From positions 1 to 64,000 of the forward strand of contig NZ_CAKTFU010000001.1 of NCBI RefSeq assembly GCF_934561205.1: a stretch of DNA of 64,000 nt, read 5' to 3'. The stretch's first letter is position 1. The number at the start of each line of letters is the position of its first letter. Shown piece after piece: positions 33,801 through 42,365 of the stretch. A program made the position numbers and the translations under genes. A model generated the notes under the pieces. That model worked only from the letters and a program-made list of their open reading frames with translations. It was not told the DNA's origin and did not search any database. The stretch comes from an uncultured Gemmiger sp. (GTDB lineage Bacteria > Bacillota > Clostridia > Oscillospirales > Ruminococcaceae).

Positions 33801-36742
33801 ACCTCTGCGACGAGGTCAACCACTACAAAACGCTGACCTACGCAGACGAGTCCGCCTACCACATCCACGCCGGGCAGGAAAGTCAAGACGAAGTGCTGAA
33901 ATCTGGTTTTAGTTTGCAAAAGTTGGTTTCGACCACCGGTCAGCCAAGCCCGGCACTGAAATTAGAGGGTGCGGGCTTTACTGTCTATCGTATTTCCAAA
34001 TTGAGCAAGGCGGCGCAGTTCAAGCAGAATCCGGATGGCAGCTACGATGCCGCCAGCATCCTGTCCGCCTACCGCAAAGACAATTACGATAACGCAACAC
34101 TAAAATACGATTTCCGCGCCGAGGGGCAAGCCATCGCCAATATGTTCGAGAACAACACCGACACGGTCAACGCCTATAACGCGACCTTGACCGCAGACGG
34201 CGACTACGCCAACGGCAGGGGCAACGGCTGGATGCCCACGGATCAGCCCGCCGAGTATAGGCTGGGAGAAATGTTCACGAACGACGAGGGCATTTTCCGC
34301 GTGGAAGGCTTGCCCTATGGGCAATACCTTGTCGTGGAAACCACCATCCCCAAGGATGTGTTCCAGTGTGATCCGTTCATCGTGACAGTGGACGCCAACA
34401 GCCCGCAGAGCCGATTCACGATTCCTGCGGGCAGCGTCACCACCGCCAGCAACGACTACATGACCTACAACATTCTGGACGAAGAATTAGAGGGTTACTT
34501 GCAACTCATCAAGACCGATACAGAAACCGGCAAAGCGGTCAAAATCGCCAACACCTCTTTTGCCTTGTACAAATTAGATGACAAGGGTAATAAGACCCGC
34601 ATTTCCATGATCGACCCTGCCAGCGGCAGCGCCAGCAAGAAAACGGATGTGTTCTACACCGATGCAGACGGTCTTATGAAAACACCCGAAAAACTTCCGC
34701 TTGGCAGATATTTGATTGAAGAATTGCAAGGTCCGGAAGGGTACTATAACGATCCTGCCTACTCGGTGGAGTTTGAAATCAAGTCTGCCCGCGTCTGGCA
34801 AGTCGTGGGCAATGCTACCAACGACATGGACGAGTACATCGTCACGGAGAAATACTGCAACCACGAGACCCTCGGTCAGCTTACCATTCGTAAGCTGGGC
34901 AATGTGCTGACCGACTACCAAGATGGACAGTTCATCTACACGCAGGACAACCTCACAGGCGCGGTGTACGAAATTCACGCTGCAGCCGACATTGTCACAC
35001 CCGACCGCCAAGGCACCTACTGGTATAAGGACGGTGACCTTGTCGCCACCGTTACCACTGGTGCGGAGGGTCAGGTGGACGAAGTAAAATTCAGCCCCAC
35101 CCGCACACAGGCTACCTACGATTTCCTCACTGTCAGCCATAATGGCACTAAAGGCGAAGTCACCGTGACCCTGCCGCTGGGCAAGTACATCATTACCGAG
35201 GTCAAAGCGCCGTATGGTTTTGTGCTGACCCAGCAGAGCTACACTGTGGAATTTGGCTGGGACAACCAGAAAAATGACATTGTGCTGGCAAAAACTATTG
35301 TCAGCCACGAGCAGGACGGCGACAAGGAATGTTCGTACAGCATAGTGAATGTCAGGGATGCCTCGGATGCCCACAAGAATGGGCAGACGCTCGTGTTTGA
35401 AAATGCGCGGGTGCTGCCCACGCCCGAAAAGCCCGGCGATAAGGTCAGCAAAATCGGTGTAGGCATTTACAAGCAGGACCGAGAGGTGCTGACCTATCTG
35501 CCCGGTGCGGTGTATGAACTCTACACCGTGGATGACATTTATTCCGCAGACGGTACAAAGCTGCTGGACGCCGGTACAAATTTGGCCACCGGCAGCGCCA
35601 CCAATGCCAACGGTTTCGCGTGGTTCGATGTGAATGTTCCCATCCGTTCTGAAAGCTATCCCGACTCCGGCAACAGCGGCAGATACCGCATTGTGGAAGT
35701 TGCAGCCCCTGCGGGTTACCTGCTGGACAGTACCCCGGTGGATGTAGAGTTCACCTATGAGGGTCAGCAAATCGCGTGGCAGGTCGTGAACGGTACAAAC
35801 ACCAACCTGCGCACCACCGTGAATATTTCCAAGCAGGATATCACCAACGGCAAGGAACTGCCCGGTGCAAAGCTGGAAATCCGTGATGCAGACGGCAATT
35901 TGGTAGAGGGCTGGACCTCCGGTAAAACGCCGCACACCGTGCGCGGGTTGGAACTGAAAAAAGAGTACACGCTAACGGAGAAGTGCGCCCCGGATGGCTA
36001 CGCCGAAGCCGAAAGCATCGTGTTCAAGCTGGTGCAGGATGGCAACGAACAAAGCAATATGGTCTATGTGAAATCCGACGATGATTGGGTAAAACGCGAT
36101 GAGGCCACCGTCATCATGCAGGACGCACCGGTGCTGGATATCGACAAAACGGACATTGCAGGCAATCTGCTGCCGTGGGCTACGCTGACGATCCGTGATG
36201 CGAATGATGAGGTCGTCGACACTTGGACAACCGACTACAAAACGCATCGTGTTCCCATTTCAAATGATTTCCTCAAGCTGTCAGGCGAAACCAAGGAGTA
36301 CATCTACACCCTGACCGAGGATGCCGCCCCGGCTGGCTTTGAAATTGCCGAATCGGTGCAGTTCAAGTTGCAATCTGTGGATGATGTGATTTCTCTGTTC
36401 GTCCGCGAAAACGCCGATGCCGAATGGGTGCGCACCGACAAACGCCTGATCCAGATGATAGACGAAGCCACGCCCCGCGAGGACACGCCCACACCGACCC
36501 CTGCGCCCACACCGCAGCCGACACCCGCCGCAATCCCGGCGCCAACTCCTGCGCCCACGCCGGTTATTACGCCACGCAAGGTGCAGACCCTCCCGCAGAC
36601 AGGAGATGGTTTTCCGCTGCTGGCTATTGTGTTTGTCTCGCTTGCGTCTGCAACAGGTATCGTGCTGTTGACCGTCAAGCAGAGAAATGCGCTGAAAGAA
36701 ACTTCTGATGAGGAGGACGCCGATGAAAGTTCTGATCGTTGA
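30836..36742 (+). CDS. Giant SpaA/Cna-B repeat adhesin with LPQTG anchor
   Basis: 1968 residues. Signal peptide residues 1 to about 35 (LLLAGGIALTNLGAALPAFA). An N-terminal domain with a Cys-rich YCCTHGANGQPNGC patch follows, then about eight SpaA/Cna-B beta-sandwich modules, recognised by closing motifs such as FVIVESRAPSGYY, YLIEELQGPEGYY, YIITEVKAPYGFV, YRIVEVAAPAGYL and YTLTEKCAPDGYA. A Pro/Thr linker (TPTPAPTPQPTP) leads to LPQTG at residues 1919 to 1923, a membrane helix and an acidic tail. Cna-B modules often form Lys-Asn isopeptide bonds. Sortase B is encoded 20 kb downstream. Likely ligands: host glycans or other cells, aiding conjugation. Start ATG follows AAAGGAG. Confidence 0.92.
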   Translation: MKNKHRIKQGLSLLLAGGIALTNLGAALPAFAEDAAATPETAQTAALDPDAAVLYADLPDAPAGSYIGSEGLPVATGQTKISLSLWADGQLEQDSHLDPDALNSGDKTVTVPLTGDTDYAIVPLMAQVEYPADGSRTDVLLPENVTLLDYYGEPTQDTTVLHSEYAETSAAATGLYLLTDGDFTAQLVYTAPDGNALTQNLNVVIDRSSTAAPPFADMGVAPYAGRPTPSVTSGRITKVAKVNATWLIWFNGEPAYCCTHGANGQPNGCPPYSYSHTSTVGADQCIPGDHYGNQIRIWGGLNQLSLDEDGDFPAVFCAEEEEEPSVSDFCEMIYDDLQLYIMQHYPDSRAAALYRESAEELLNGVQTYTAEAGYYTYIYQPAASGWQTVALIGPAIEGEEPEPEPVPQEYYANWQAPAQTAGGSFDLTFTVNTDKYQLNTLEKVDGAVITVTPSRTSGSVDGGSWQMTPAGSQTITTSGHTQDNNYHLDGGDGSATWTVHYEVSKTSTSTLSGQEGPFTSQAEADAAAEAAKNAAINQLKNEAQGMVDAAIASARAQLANITFSYDEITIPHGFDSTPGALGSHQLITVPANSSNDYQMQNDEWSVKVSIDKIDSETKQQIHGDAEFAIFEWDTVRQCYIPAGGYNRYKVERQADGTYKVINHSDYAGGLDDLFYTQRNEGKFVIVESRAPSGYYGDWSDVNAPGTAGSVLGKRAYAFEITKSLDAQTIWLGNADYNADITTTNSGGTLIDTGEGVVTITFGSRKADKTYATDPTGIANNEDSYTMHANADKMQNDRVLGNILLTKVDLDAARYLAAGSNGDTTLEGAVYDLYAADTIEHPDGVSGVVDYSKITDANGTSLWHTTVLTNGGWDTDYLPILQKDRLVASAKITDGKLAFANLYMGRYYLVERGTGLVLPIDGNGKLYITGKYPQLNKKLERTGKYSDLARENEEYTDYIYKNQYSAVAESRKLNGSKAWDGYYLSHAKGYLCDEVNHYKTLTYADESAYHIHAGQESQDEVLKSGFSLQKLVSTTGQPSPALKLEGAGFTVYRISKLSKAAQFKQNPDGSYDAASILSAYRKDNYDNATLKYDFRAEGQAIANMFENNTDTVNAYNATLTADGDYANGRGNGWMPTDQPAEYRLGEMFTNDEGIFRVEGLPYGQYLVVETTIPKDVFQCDPFIVTVDANSPQSRFTIPAGSVTTASNDYMTYNILDEELEGYLQLIKTDTETGKAVKIANTSFALYKLDDKGNKTRISMIDPASGSASKKTDVFYTDADGLMKTPEKLPLGRYLIEELQGPEGYYNDPAYSVEFEIKSARVWQVVGNATNDMDEYIVTEKYCNHETLGQLTIRKLGNVLTDYQDGQFIYTQDNLTGAVYEIHAAADIVTPDRQGTYWYKDGDLVATVTTGAEGQVDEVKFSPTRTQATYDFLTVSHNGTKGEVTVTLPLGKYIITEVKAPYGFVLTQQSYTVEFGWDNQKNDIVLAKTIVSHEQDGDKECSYSIVNVRDASDAHKNGQTLVFENARVLPTPEKPGDKVSKIGVGIYKQDREVLTYLPGAVYELYTVDDIYSADGTKLLDAGTNLATGSATNANGFAWFDVNVPIRSESYPDSGNSGRYRIVEVAAPAGYLLDSTPVDVEFTYEGQQIAWQVVNGTNTNLRTTVNISKQDITNGKELPGAKLEIRDADGNLVEGWTSGKTPHTVRGLELKKEYTLTEKCAPDGYAEAESIVFKLVQDGNEQSNMVYVKSDDDWVKRDEATVIMQDAPVLDIDKTDIAGNLLPWATLTIRDANDEVVDTWTTDYKTHRVPISNDFLKLSGETKEYIYTLTEDAAPAGFEIAESVQFKLQSVDDVISLFVRENADAEWVRTDKRLIQMIDEATPREDTPTPTPAPTPQPTPAAIPAPTPAPTPVITPRKVQTLPQTGDGFPLLAIVFVSLASATGIVLLTVKQRNALKETSDEEDADESSDR

Positions 36743-37130
36743 ACCCGGAAAGTACCCCCGCGAAGCCGACATTGAGCATACCCTTGAAGCCGAGCAGGCA
36801 GTTGTCGGCGGCACCATTCAGGCCGTGTACCCTTGGCGGGATAGCGCCTGTATCGTCTGTAATGACAACGGCATTGCAGAAAACCTGCCGCTGAACCGTA
36901 TGCTGGGTGACTATGACATCATCCATGGCACATTTTTCGTCTGCGGTCTGACCCGCGACGACTTTACCGACCTTACGCCCAAGCAGATGAAGCACTACGG
37001 GGAAATGTACCACGATCCGCAGCTGTTTTTCCTGTTGGGCAAGACCCTGTGTGTGGAACACACCACGCCGGAAGAATATACCCGCGTTATGGCTCCACCA
37101 CCCAAAACAAAAGAATCCCCGGAGCGCTGA
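36723..37130 (+). CDS. DUF3846 family protein
   Basis: 135 residues. The family pattern is MKVLIVEPGKYPREADIEHTLEA, then GGTIQAVYPW and LPLNRMLGDYDIIHGTFFVCG. Start ATG 36723 with GAGGAGG upstream lies inside the adhesin 3' end (20-base overlap), so translation is coupled to it. DUF3846 proteins are common on plasmids, phages and ICEs of gut Firmicutes; function unknown. A terminator follows at 37150. Confidence 0.85.
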   Translation: MKVLIVEPGKYPREADIEHTLEAEQAVVGGTIQAVYPWRDSACIVCNDNGIAENLPLNRMLGDYDIIHGTFFVCGLTRDDFTDLTPKQMKHYGEMYHDPQLFFLLGKTLCVEHTTPEEYTRVMAPPPKTKESPER

Positions 37131-37149
37131 TATGAATACGATCCTTTTC

Positions 37150-37179
37150 GCCCGCAGCCCGCCTGCGGGCTTTTTCCTT
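37150..37179 (+). terminator. Intrinsic terminator before metK
   Basis: GCCCGCAG / CTGCGGGC (8 bp), loop CCCGC, tail TTTTTCCTTT. Same style as the terminator at 30782 (GGGCTTTTTC tail). Confidence 0.85.
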
Positions 37180-37215
37180 TGTCCGAAATCATCCAACAAG
37201 CAAGGAGAAGAACCT

Positions 37216-38397
37216 ATGAACGACATTTTTGAAAACACCGAAACCATAAAAGAAAACGAGCATCCCCGTTTTTACACTGCCGAATCCGTCATGCGCGGGC
37301 ATCCTGACAAGCTGTGCGACCTCATTGCCGACAGCGTGCTGGACGCCTGTCTGCAGCATGACCCCGCCAGCCGCGTGGCCTGTGAGGTCATGGCAACCCA
37401 CGGTCACATCATTGTGGCGGGCGAAATCACGACCTCGGCCAAGCCCGACGTGTTCAACATCGTCCGCGACACCCTGCGGGATGTCGGCTATGACCCGAAG
37501 GGCTACCAAATTGACTGCTACATCCACGACCAAAGCCCCGACATTGCGGGCGCTGTCGAGCCGGAATTGGCTGAGGGAGAGGATGAGGATACCCTCGGTG
37601 CAGGCGATCAGGGCGTTATGGTCGGCTACGCCTGCAACGAAACGCCCGAATACCTGCCGATGCCGGTGGTTGCCGCCCAGCGCCTTGTGACACTGCTGGA
37701 AATCTCCCGCATGACCGGCGTTATCCCCGACATCGGCCCGGACGGCAAGGTGCAGGTCACGATGGAATACAACGGCGACACGCCTGTGCGCATCACCACA
37801 GTGATCGTTTCTGTCCAGCACAAGGAGGACACCGACATCAATAAGCTGGCGGATCTGCTGGACGAATATGTGTTCCCGCTGGCCTTTGACGGTATGCCCG
37901 CCGACGATGCGGAAATCATCCTGAACCCCAGCGGCAAATTTGTGCAGGGCGGCCCGGATGCCGATACCGGCTTGACCGGGCGCAAGCTCGTGGTGGACAG
38001 CTACGGCACATTTGCACCCCACGGCGGCGGTGCGTTCAGCGGCAAGGATGCCACCAAGGTAGACCGCAGCGGCGCATATATGGCGCGGTACATTGCCAAA
38101 AACATGGTCGCCGCCCATCTTGCTAATCGTTGTCAGGTCACGCTGGCGTATGCCATCGGGGAAAAAGACCCTGTCATGGTGGATGTGAATACGTTCGGCA
38201 CCGGCATCTGCGAGGATGACTGTTTGGCTGCCGCGGTGCGCAAGGCGTATGACCTGACCCCTGCGGGCATCATCAAGCAGTTGAACCTGCTGAACCCCAT
38301 TTACAACCGCACGGCGGCGGGCGGTCACTTCGGACGCGAGGATTTTCCGTGGGAAAATGTTGAACATATGAGCGACCTCGCCGCTTACATTGTGTAA
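37216..38397 (+). CDS. metK: S-adenosylmethionine synthetase of ICE-B
   Basis: Makes SAM from methionine and ATP. 393 residues, full length. Motifs: ESVMRGHPDKLCD (ATP/Mg), GAGDQGVMVGYA (loop), NPSGKFVQGGPDADTGLTGRK (active site), and KVDRSGAYMARYIAKNMV. Start ATG 37216 follows AAGGAGAAG. Core metabolism on a mobile element is unusual; it sits with two DNA methyltransferases and may secure their methyl donor in a new host. It is more divergent (acidic inserts, VEPELAEGEDEDTLG) than typical chromosomal MetK. Confidence 0.94.
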   Translation: MNDIFENTETIKENEHPRFYTAESVMRGHPDKLCDLIADSVLDACLQHDPASRVACEVMATHGHIIVAGEITTSAKPDVFNIVRDTLRDVGYDPKGYQIDCYIHDQSPDIAGAVEPELAEGEDEDTLGAGDQGVMVGYACNETPEYLPMPVVAAQRLVTLLEISRMTGVIPDIGPDGKVQVTMEYNGDTPVRITTVIVSVQHKEDTDINKLADLLDEYVFPLAFDGMPADDAEIILNPSGKFVQGGPDADTGLTGRKLVVDSYGTFAPHGGGAFSGKDATKVDRSGAYMARYIAKNMVAAHLANRCQVTLAYAIGEKDPVMVDVNTFGTGICEDDCLAAAVRKAYDLTPAGIIKQLNLLNPIYNRTAAGGHFGREDFPWENVEHMSDLAAYIV

Positions 38398-39345
38398 TTG
38401 CCGCGCGTCAGCAAGGAACAAATCCATGCCGCCAACCGGATGACGGCAATAGAATTTCTGCGGCGGTATAGACCCGGCTCGCTGGTAAAAAGCAGTGCGC
38501 GGGGTGAATATCAACTAGCAGAACACGACAGCTTCAAAATCAACGGCGAATCCAGTGTGTGGCACTGGAAAAGCCGCGACATAGGCGGCAAGTCGGCGCT
38601 GAAATATTTGATTTATGTGGAAGGTGTACCGTTTGTGGAGGCGGTGCAGCTGCTGTGTGAGGAAAGCCCGATGTACATCCCAGTGCAGCATGAGGCGGTG
38701 GAGCGCGAGCGCCCGCCGTTCCGTCTGCCGAACCCCGCGCTGAATAATGACCGTGTAACGCGGTATTTGCTGGGAAGAGGTGTGTCTCTGCTTACCATCC
38801 GATACTGTATTGAGAGAAAAATTCTGTACGAAAGTGCAGAATACCACAACTGTGTTTTCTTGGGCAAAGACCCGCAGGGTGTGCCGAAATATGCTGCCCT
38901 GCGCGGTATTTATGACTATGGGAAACCGTTCAAGAGGGAGGCTCCCGGCAGTCAGAAACAGTACGGTTTCTGCATCCCGCCGATGCAGCGCGGCACCACC
39001 GTGGCGGTGTTCGAAGCCGCCATAGATGCCATGGCCGAGATGACGCTCTGCGGCGATGCTGCGGACAAGTACCGTCTGTCGCTGGGTGGGGTCTCATCCT
39101 CCGGCAAAGAGCCGCTGGCCTTACAGGAGTTCCTGCGGCAGCACCCAGAGATCACCACGATAGAACTGCGGCTGGACAACGATGCCAAAGGGCGCATGGC
39201 AAGTGTCGGTATCCGGAAAATCTACGCTGACCGCTACACCGTGCATGACCTTCCGCCCGGCATCGAGAATGGAGATTACGCTGATATGACAAAAAACAAC
39301 CTGATGGCAAGAACTGCTGCCCACCGCGCAGTGGCTTGCCGATAG
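38398..39345 (+). CDS. DUF3991/Toprim primase-like protein
   Basis: 315 residues. The N-terminal DUF3991 region (EYQLAEHDSFKINGESSVWHW; DIGGKSALKYLIYVEG) is the zinc-finger-like part of mobile-element primases, and the C-terminal Toprim_2 domain includes VAVFEAAIDAMA and LRLDNDAKGR. Start TTG 38398 directly follows the metK stop; the next Met would remove conserved residues. Probably primes replication or second-strand synthesis after transfer. Confidence 0.83.
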   Translation: MPRVSKEQIHAANRMTAIEFLRRYRPGSLVKSSARGEYQLAEHDSFKINGESSVWHWKSRDIGGKSALKYLIYVEGVPFVEAVQLLCEESPMYIPVQHEAVERERPPFRLPNPALNNDRVTRYLLGRGVSLLTIRYCIERKILYESAEYHNCVFLGKDPQGVPKYAALRGIYDYGKPFKREAPGSQKQYGFCIPPMQRGTTVAVFEAAIDAMAEMTLCGDAADKYRLSLGGVSSSGKEPLALQEFLRQHPEITTIELRLDNDAKGRMASVGIRKIYADRYTVHDLPPGIENGDYADMTKNNLMARTAAHRAVACR

Positions 39346-39411
39346 AGAGAAAATTATGAAAATACATATTCGGTCGCCCACTTATAGGGCATAAACAGGA
39401 GGTAAATCGTT

Positions 39412-40233
39412 ATGGCTGTGTTCCGTGTACAAAAGACGCAAAATTATACCATTATGTCCAACCATCATCTGCGCAACAAGGCTCTTTCGCTCAAGGCGAA
39501 GGGGCTTTTATCTTTAATGCTGTCCCTGCCTGAAGATTGGGATTATACCACGCGCGGGCTGGCATCCATCTGCAAAGAGGGTGTGGACAGCGTGTGTGCC
39601 ACCGTGCGCGAGTTAGAAGCAGCGGGTTATATTATCCGCCGCCGCATCCGCGACAAGAACGGCCAGATGCGCGGCATGGAGTACACGGTTCTGGAGCAGC
39701 CGCACCTCCCGGAACAGGGTTCCGAAGAAGCTGCGCCTAAGTGTGCCCAACCAAAACAGGCAGAGCCTAAACGGGAAAAGCCTGCACAGGAAAATCCTGC
39801 ACAATTAAATACTAAAGAAATAAATAAAGAAGAAACAAATAACGTATCGAATCCTATCCGCGCGGCGGACCAGCGGGCAGAGTACCGCGCCCTGCTGCTG
39901 AAAAATATCGAGTATCCGATCCTTGCGCAGAATAACCCGATGGATACGATGCGATTGGATGAACTGGTGGAGTTGATGCTGGATGTGGTTTGTTCCAAAC
40001 GGACTGCTATCCGCATTTCGGGTGAGGAAATGCCTGCAGAAGTAGTAAAATCTCGATTCCTAAAATTGGGCGCGGAACATATCCAGTATGTTCTGGATTG
40101 TCTCAAGGACAACCCGCCCCGCATCCGAAACATCAAGCAATACTTACTGGCGGCGCTCTACAACGCGCCGCTGACGATAGAAAACTACTATGCCGCACAG
40201 ATTGACTACGACCTGTGCGGCGGAAAGAGGTGA
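39412..40233 (+). CDS. Helix-turn-helix replication-initiator-like protein (DUF6017 type)
   Basis: 273 residues. The N-terminal winged helix-turn-helix (LRNKALSLKAKGLLSLMLSLP; LASICKEGVDSVCATVRELEAAGYI) resembles phage and plasmid replication initiators. A Pro/Lys/Glu linker with low-complexity (AQPKQAEPKREKPAQENPA) leads to a helical C-terminal DUF6017-like domain. AGGAGG precedes ATG. Likely starts autonomous replication of the circular ICE. Confidence 0.82.
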   Translation: MAVFRVQKTQNYTIMSNHHLRNKALSLKAKGLLSLMLSLPEDWDYTTRGLASICKEGVDSVCATVRELEAAGYIIRRRIRDKNGQMRGMEYTVLEQPHLPEQGSEEAAPKCAQPKQAEPKREKPAQENPAQLNTKEINKEETNNVSNPIRAADQRAEYRALLLKNIEYPILAQNNPMDTMRLDELVELMLDVVCSKRTAIRISGEEMPAEVVKSRFLKLGAEHIQYVLDCLKDNPPRIRNIKQYLLAALYNAPLTIENYYAAQIDYDLCGGKR

Positions 40234-40239
40234 CATGAT

Positions 40240-40965
40240 TTGCAGATGAAATTTTATTCTCCGCTGACTGCGGACTTTTTCCCAAATGAATCGGACTATG
40301 AGGACGAGTTCTACGACGAGTATGAGGGTTGCCCGCTGGACGGTCATGACCTGCTGCAATACGCAGACGCTGTTGATGAGGCTGTGAAAAAGGACATTGC
40401 AGATTTCAACGGCGACCTGATGCAGTATTACCATGAGGACGATTCTGTCCGCAGCAAGGTGGTAAGTGCTGTGCCGTCTGCGAAAATTTGCGGCAACAAG
40501 CTGTGCGGGTGTCTGACCGTGGAGTTGCGGGAACCCTTGAACGAGGGTGAGCAGGCGGCTCTCTGCGACTACATCTCCGGCCAGTACAGTGACGGCTGGG
40601 GCGAGGGATTTGAACAGAGGGATATTCGTGTGGAGGACGGCAAGCTGTATGTCCATTTCTGGCAGGATCACGATTTTGAACTGAAACGCGATGTGCCGGA
40701 TATGACCGAATTCAACAAACTGCTGAATCGTCCGAAGAAGCCCAAGATGCAGCTGATTGGGCAGGACGGCAACATTTTCGCCATCATGGGCCGCGCCTCC
40801 CGGCTGCTGAAGAGTGCCGGACAGAGCGACAAGGCCAAGGAAATGTGCGGCCGTGTCATGGCCAGCAAAAGCTATAACGCGGCACTGACCATTGTGTCCG
40901 AGTATGTCGAAACCGAACTGACGCCCAAAACCAGAAACAAACCGAATCGAGGTGACGCACGATGA
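40240..40965 (+). CDS. Acidic ICE accessory protein, unknown
   Basis: 241 residues starting TTG 40240 (ATG 40246 also possible). Acidic N-terminus (NESDYEDEFYDEYEG), a central region with CGCLTVELREPLNEGEQ and YSDGWGEGFEQ, and a C-terminal helical part that repeats a pattern known from ICE proteins (ASRLLKSAGQSDKAKEM). No enzyme motif or membrane helix. Overlaps the next gene by four bases. I do not recognise a named family. Confidence 0.65.
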   Translation: MQMKFYSPLTADFFPNESDYEDEFYDEYEGCPLDGHDLLQYADAVDEAVKKDIADFNGDLMQYYHEDDSVRSKVVSAVPSAKICGNKLCGCLTVELREPLNEGEQAALCDYISGQYSDGWGEGFEQRDIRVEDGKLYVHFWQDHDFELKRDVPDMTEFNKLLNRPKKPKMQLIGQDGNIFAIMGRASRLLKSAGQSDKAKEMCGRVMASKSYNAALTIVSEYVETELTPKTRNKPNRGDAR

Positions 40966-41552
40966 GGATGAAAAAATACGAAATCACCGACATTGCCCAT
41001 CCCGACAATCCCAACCTGCACCGCATCCGCGCGGTGACGGACTTAACCGAGGAGGTCCTTGCCGGGATGCTCGGCGGCTATGTGGAAAGCTATGACAACC
41101 TCGACCAAGAGGGTCGCGCATGGATTTCAGAGGATGCCATCGCCTGTGAAAATGCAGTTGTCTGCGGCGACGCAGTCCTTACAGATCACGCTGTTGCAAG
41201 AGGTGATGCCTATGTCGGCAATAATGCCATGATGACCGACCATGCCATCGCACAAGATGATGCTGCTATTTGCGGCGGGCTGCTCACGGGCGAAAGCTGT
41301 GTCTGCGGGTATGCCGTGATTCGGCAGGATGAGCAAACCTTGTGCGCACCGATTATTGACGGCAGCGTCCGTGTATATGGCGAAATCTCCGGCAATGTAG
41401 TCTGCCGAGGCAATGCCGTTGTCCTGCCCGGCACTAAGCTCGACAACAGGACGCAGGACTGCTTTGTACTCGAAGATGACCGCGTTTCTGTGCAGACAGC
41501 CAGCCGGACCCCGCCTCCGAAAGAACCCTGTACCCATGATTTTGAACGATAA
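40962..41552 (+). CDS. Hexapeptide-repeat (left-handed beta-helix) protein
   Basis: 196 residues. The N-terminal RIRAVTDL...GGYVESYDNLDQEGRAWISEDA is followed by many six-residue turns of the form AVVCGD, AVARGD, AYVGNN, AICGG, giving a left-handed parallel beta-helix similar to YdcK-type proteins. It lacks acyltransferase catalytic residues. Such proteins are widespread on phages and ICEs of gut bacteria; role unknown. It lies in the same operon as the amino-methyltransferase. Confidence 0.75.
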   Translation: MRMKKYEITDIAHPDNPNLHRIRAVTDLTEEVLAGMLGGYVESYDNLDQEGRAWISEDAIACENAVVCGDAVLTDHAVARGDAYVGNNAMMTDHAIAQDDAAICGGLLTGESCVCGYAVIRQDEQTLCAPIIDGSVRVYGEISGNVVCRGNAVVLPGTKLDNRTQDCFVLEDDRVSVQTASRTPPPKEPCTHDFER

Positions 41553-41561
41553 GAAAGAAGG

Positions 41562-42365
41562 ATGCCTTTGACGAATACTCCCGAAACGCGCAATATTCTC
41601 AACCCCGATTTTCGGATGCCCGAACACTGCGGCGGTGACCGCTGGTCGATCCTGCACGGGGATTCCTTGCAGATTATCCGCCAGTTTGAACCGAACAGCT
41701 TCGATGCAATCATCACCGACCCGCCCTATGCCAGCGGCGGCAGCAGCCAGACCACCAAGAACCGCAGCACCAACGAGAAGTACAGCAGCATGAGCAAAGA
41801 AAAGGCGCTGCCCGACTTTGACAGCGACCAAATGGATCAGCTGAGTTGGATGTTCTGGACGGCGGCATGGCTGCAGGATGCCCGCCGCATTGCCAAGCCC
41901 GGCGCGCCCGTCTGCCTGTTCATCGATTGGCGGCAGCTGCCCGCCATGACGCTGGCCCTGCAGTGGGCGGGCTGGACCTGGCGCGGTGTGGCGGTGTGGG
42001 ATAAAGTCGCCAGCCGCCCGCAGAAAGGACGCTTTCGTCAGCAGTCCGAGTACATTGTGTGGGGGTCCAACGGCAAAATGCCGCTTGAGAGAAATGTTGG
42101 GTGTCTGCCGGGCGTGTTCCGATACCCGAACCCGCAGAACCGCATCCATGTCACCGAAAAGCCCTTGCAGCTTATGCGGGATGTGGTGCAGATCTGCGAG
42201 CCGGGCGGGCGCATCCTTGACCCCTTTGCCGGGGCAGGAACCACCGTGCTGGCCGCTGTGCAGGAAGGCTATGAGGCTGTCGGCATCGAGATGTCGGACG
42301 CCTACTTCAGGCGCAGTGCAGAACGGCTGAAAACTGCCCTTGAATCCGAAGTGAATCAGAACTGA
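41562..42365 (+). CDS. Site-specific DNA amino-methyltransferase (N4-C or N6-A)
   Basis: 267 residues. The catalytic TDPPYASGG motif is near residue 47, and the SAM-binding motif DPFAGAGTTVLAA is near the C-terminus, an order characteristic of beta-class enzymes. SEYIVWGSNGK and HVTEKPLQLM are family-conserved. DPPY fits N6-adenine or N4-cytosine methylation. No nuclease partner. Start ATG 41562 follows AAGAAGG. The stop lies inside the first of two inverted repeats at 42351. Confidence 0.88.
   Translation: MPLTNTPETRNILNPDFRMPEHCGGDRWSILHGDSLQIIRQFEPNSFDAIITDPPYASGGSSQTTKNRSTNEKYSSMSKEKALPDFDSDQMDQLSWMFWTAAWLQDARRIAKPGAPVCLFIDWRQLPAMTLALQWAGWTWRGVAVWDKVASRPQKGRFRQQSEYIVWGSNGKMPLERNVGCLPGVFRYPNPQNRIHVTEKPLQLMRDVVQICEPGGRILDPFAGAGTTVLAAVQEGYEAVGIEMSDAYFRRSAERLKTALESEVNQN

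Noticed and set aside
36424..36708. Pro/Thr-rich repeat tract in the adhesin as a possible tandem-repeat array or CRISPR
   Set aside because: It is the coding wall-spanning linker; repeats are short and codon-based. No CRISPR array or cas gene was seen anywhere.
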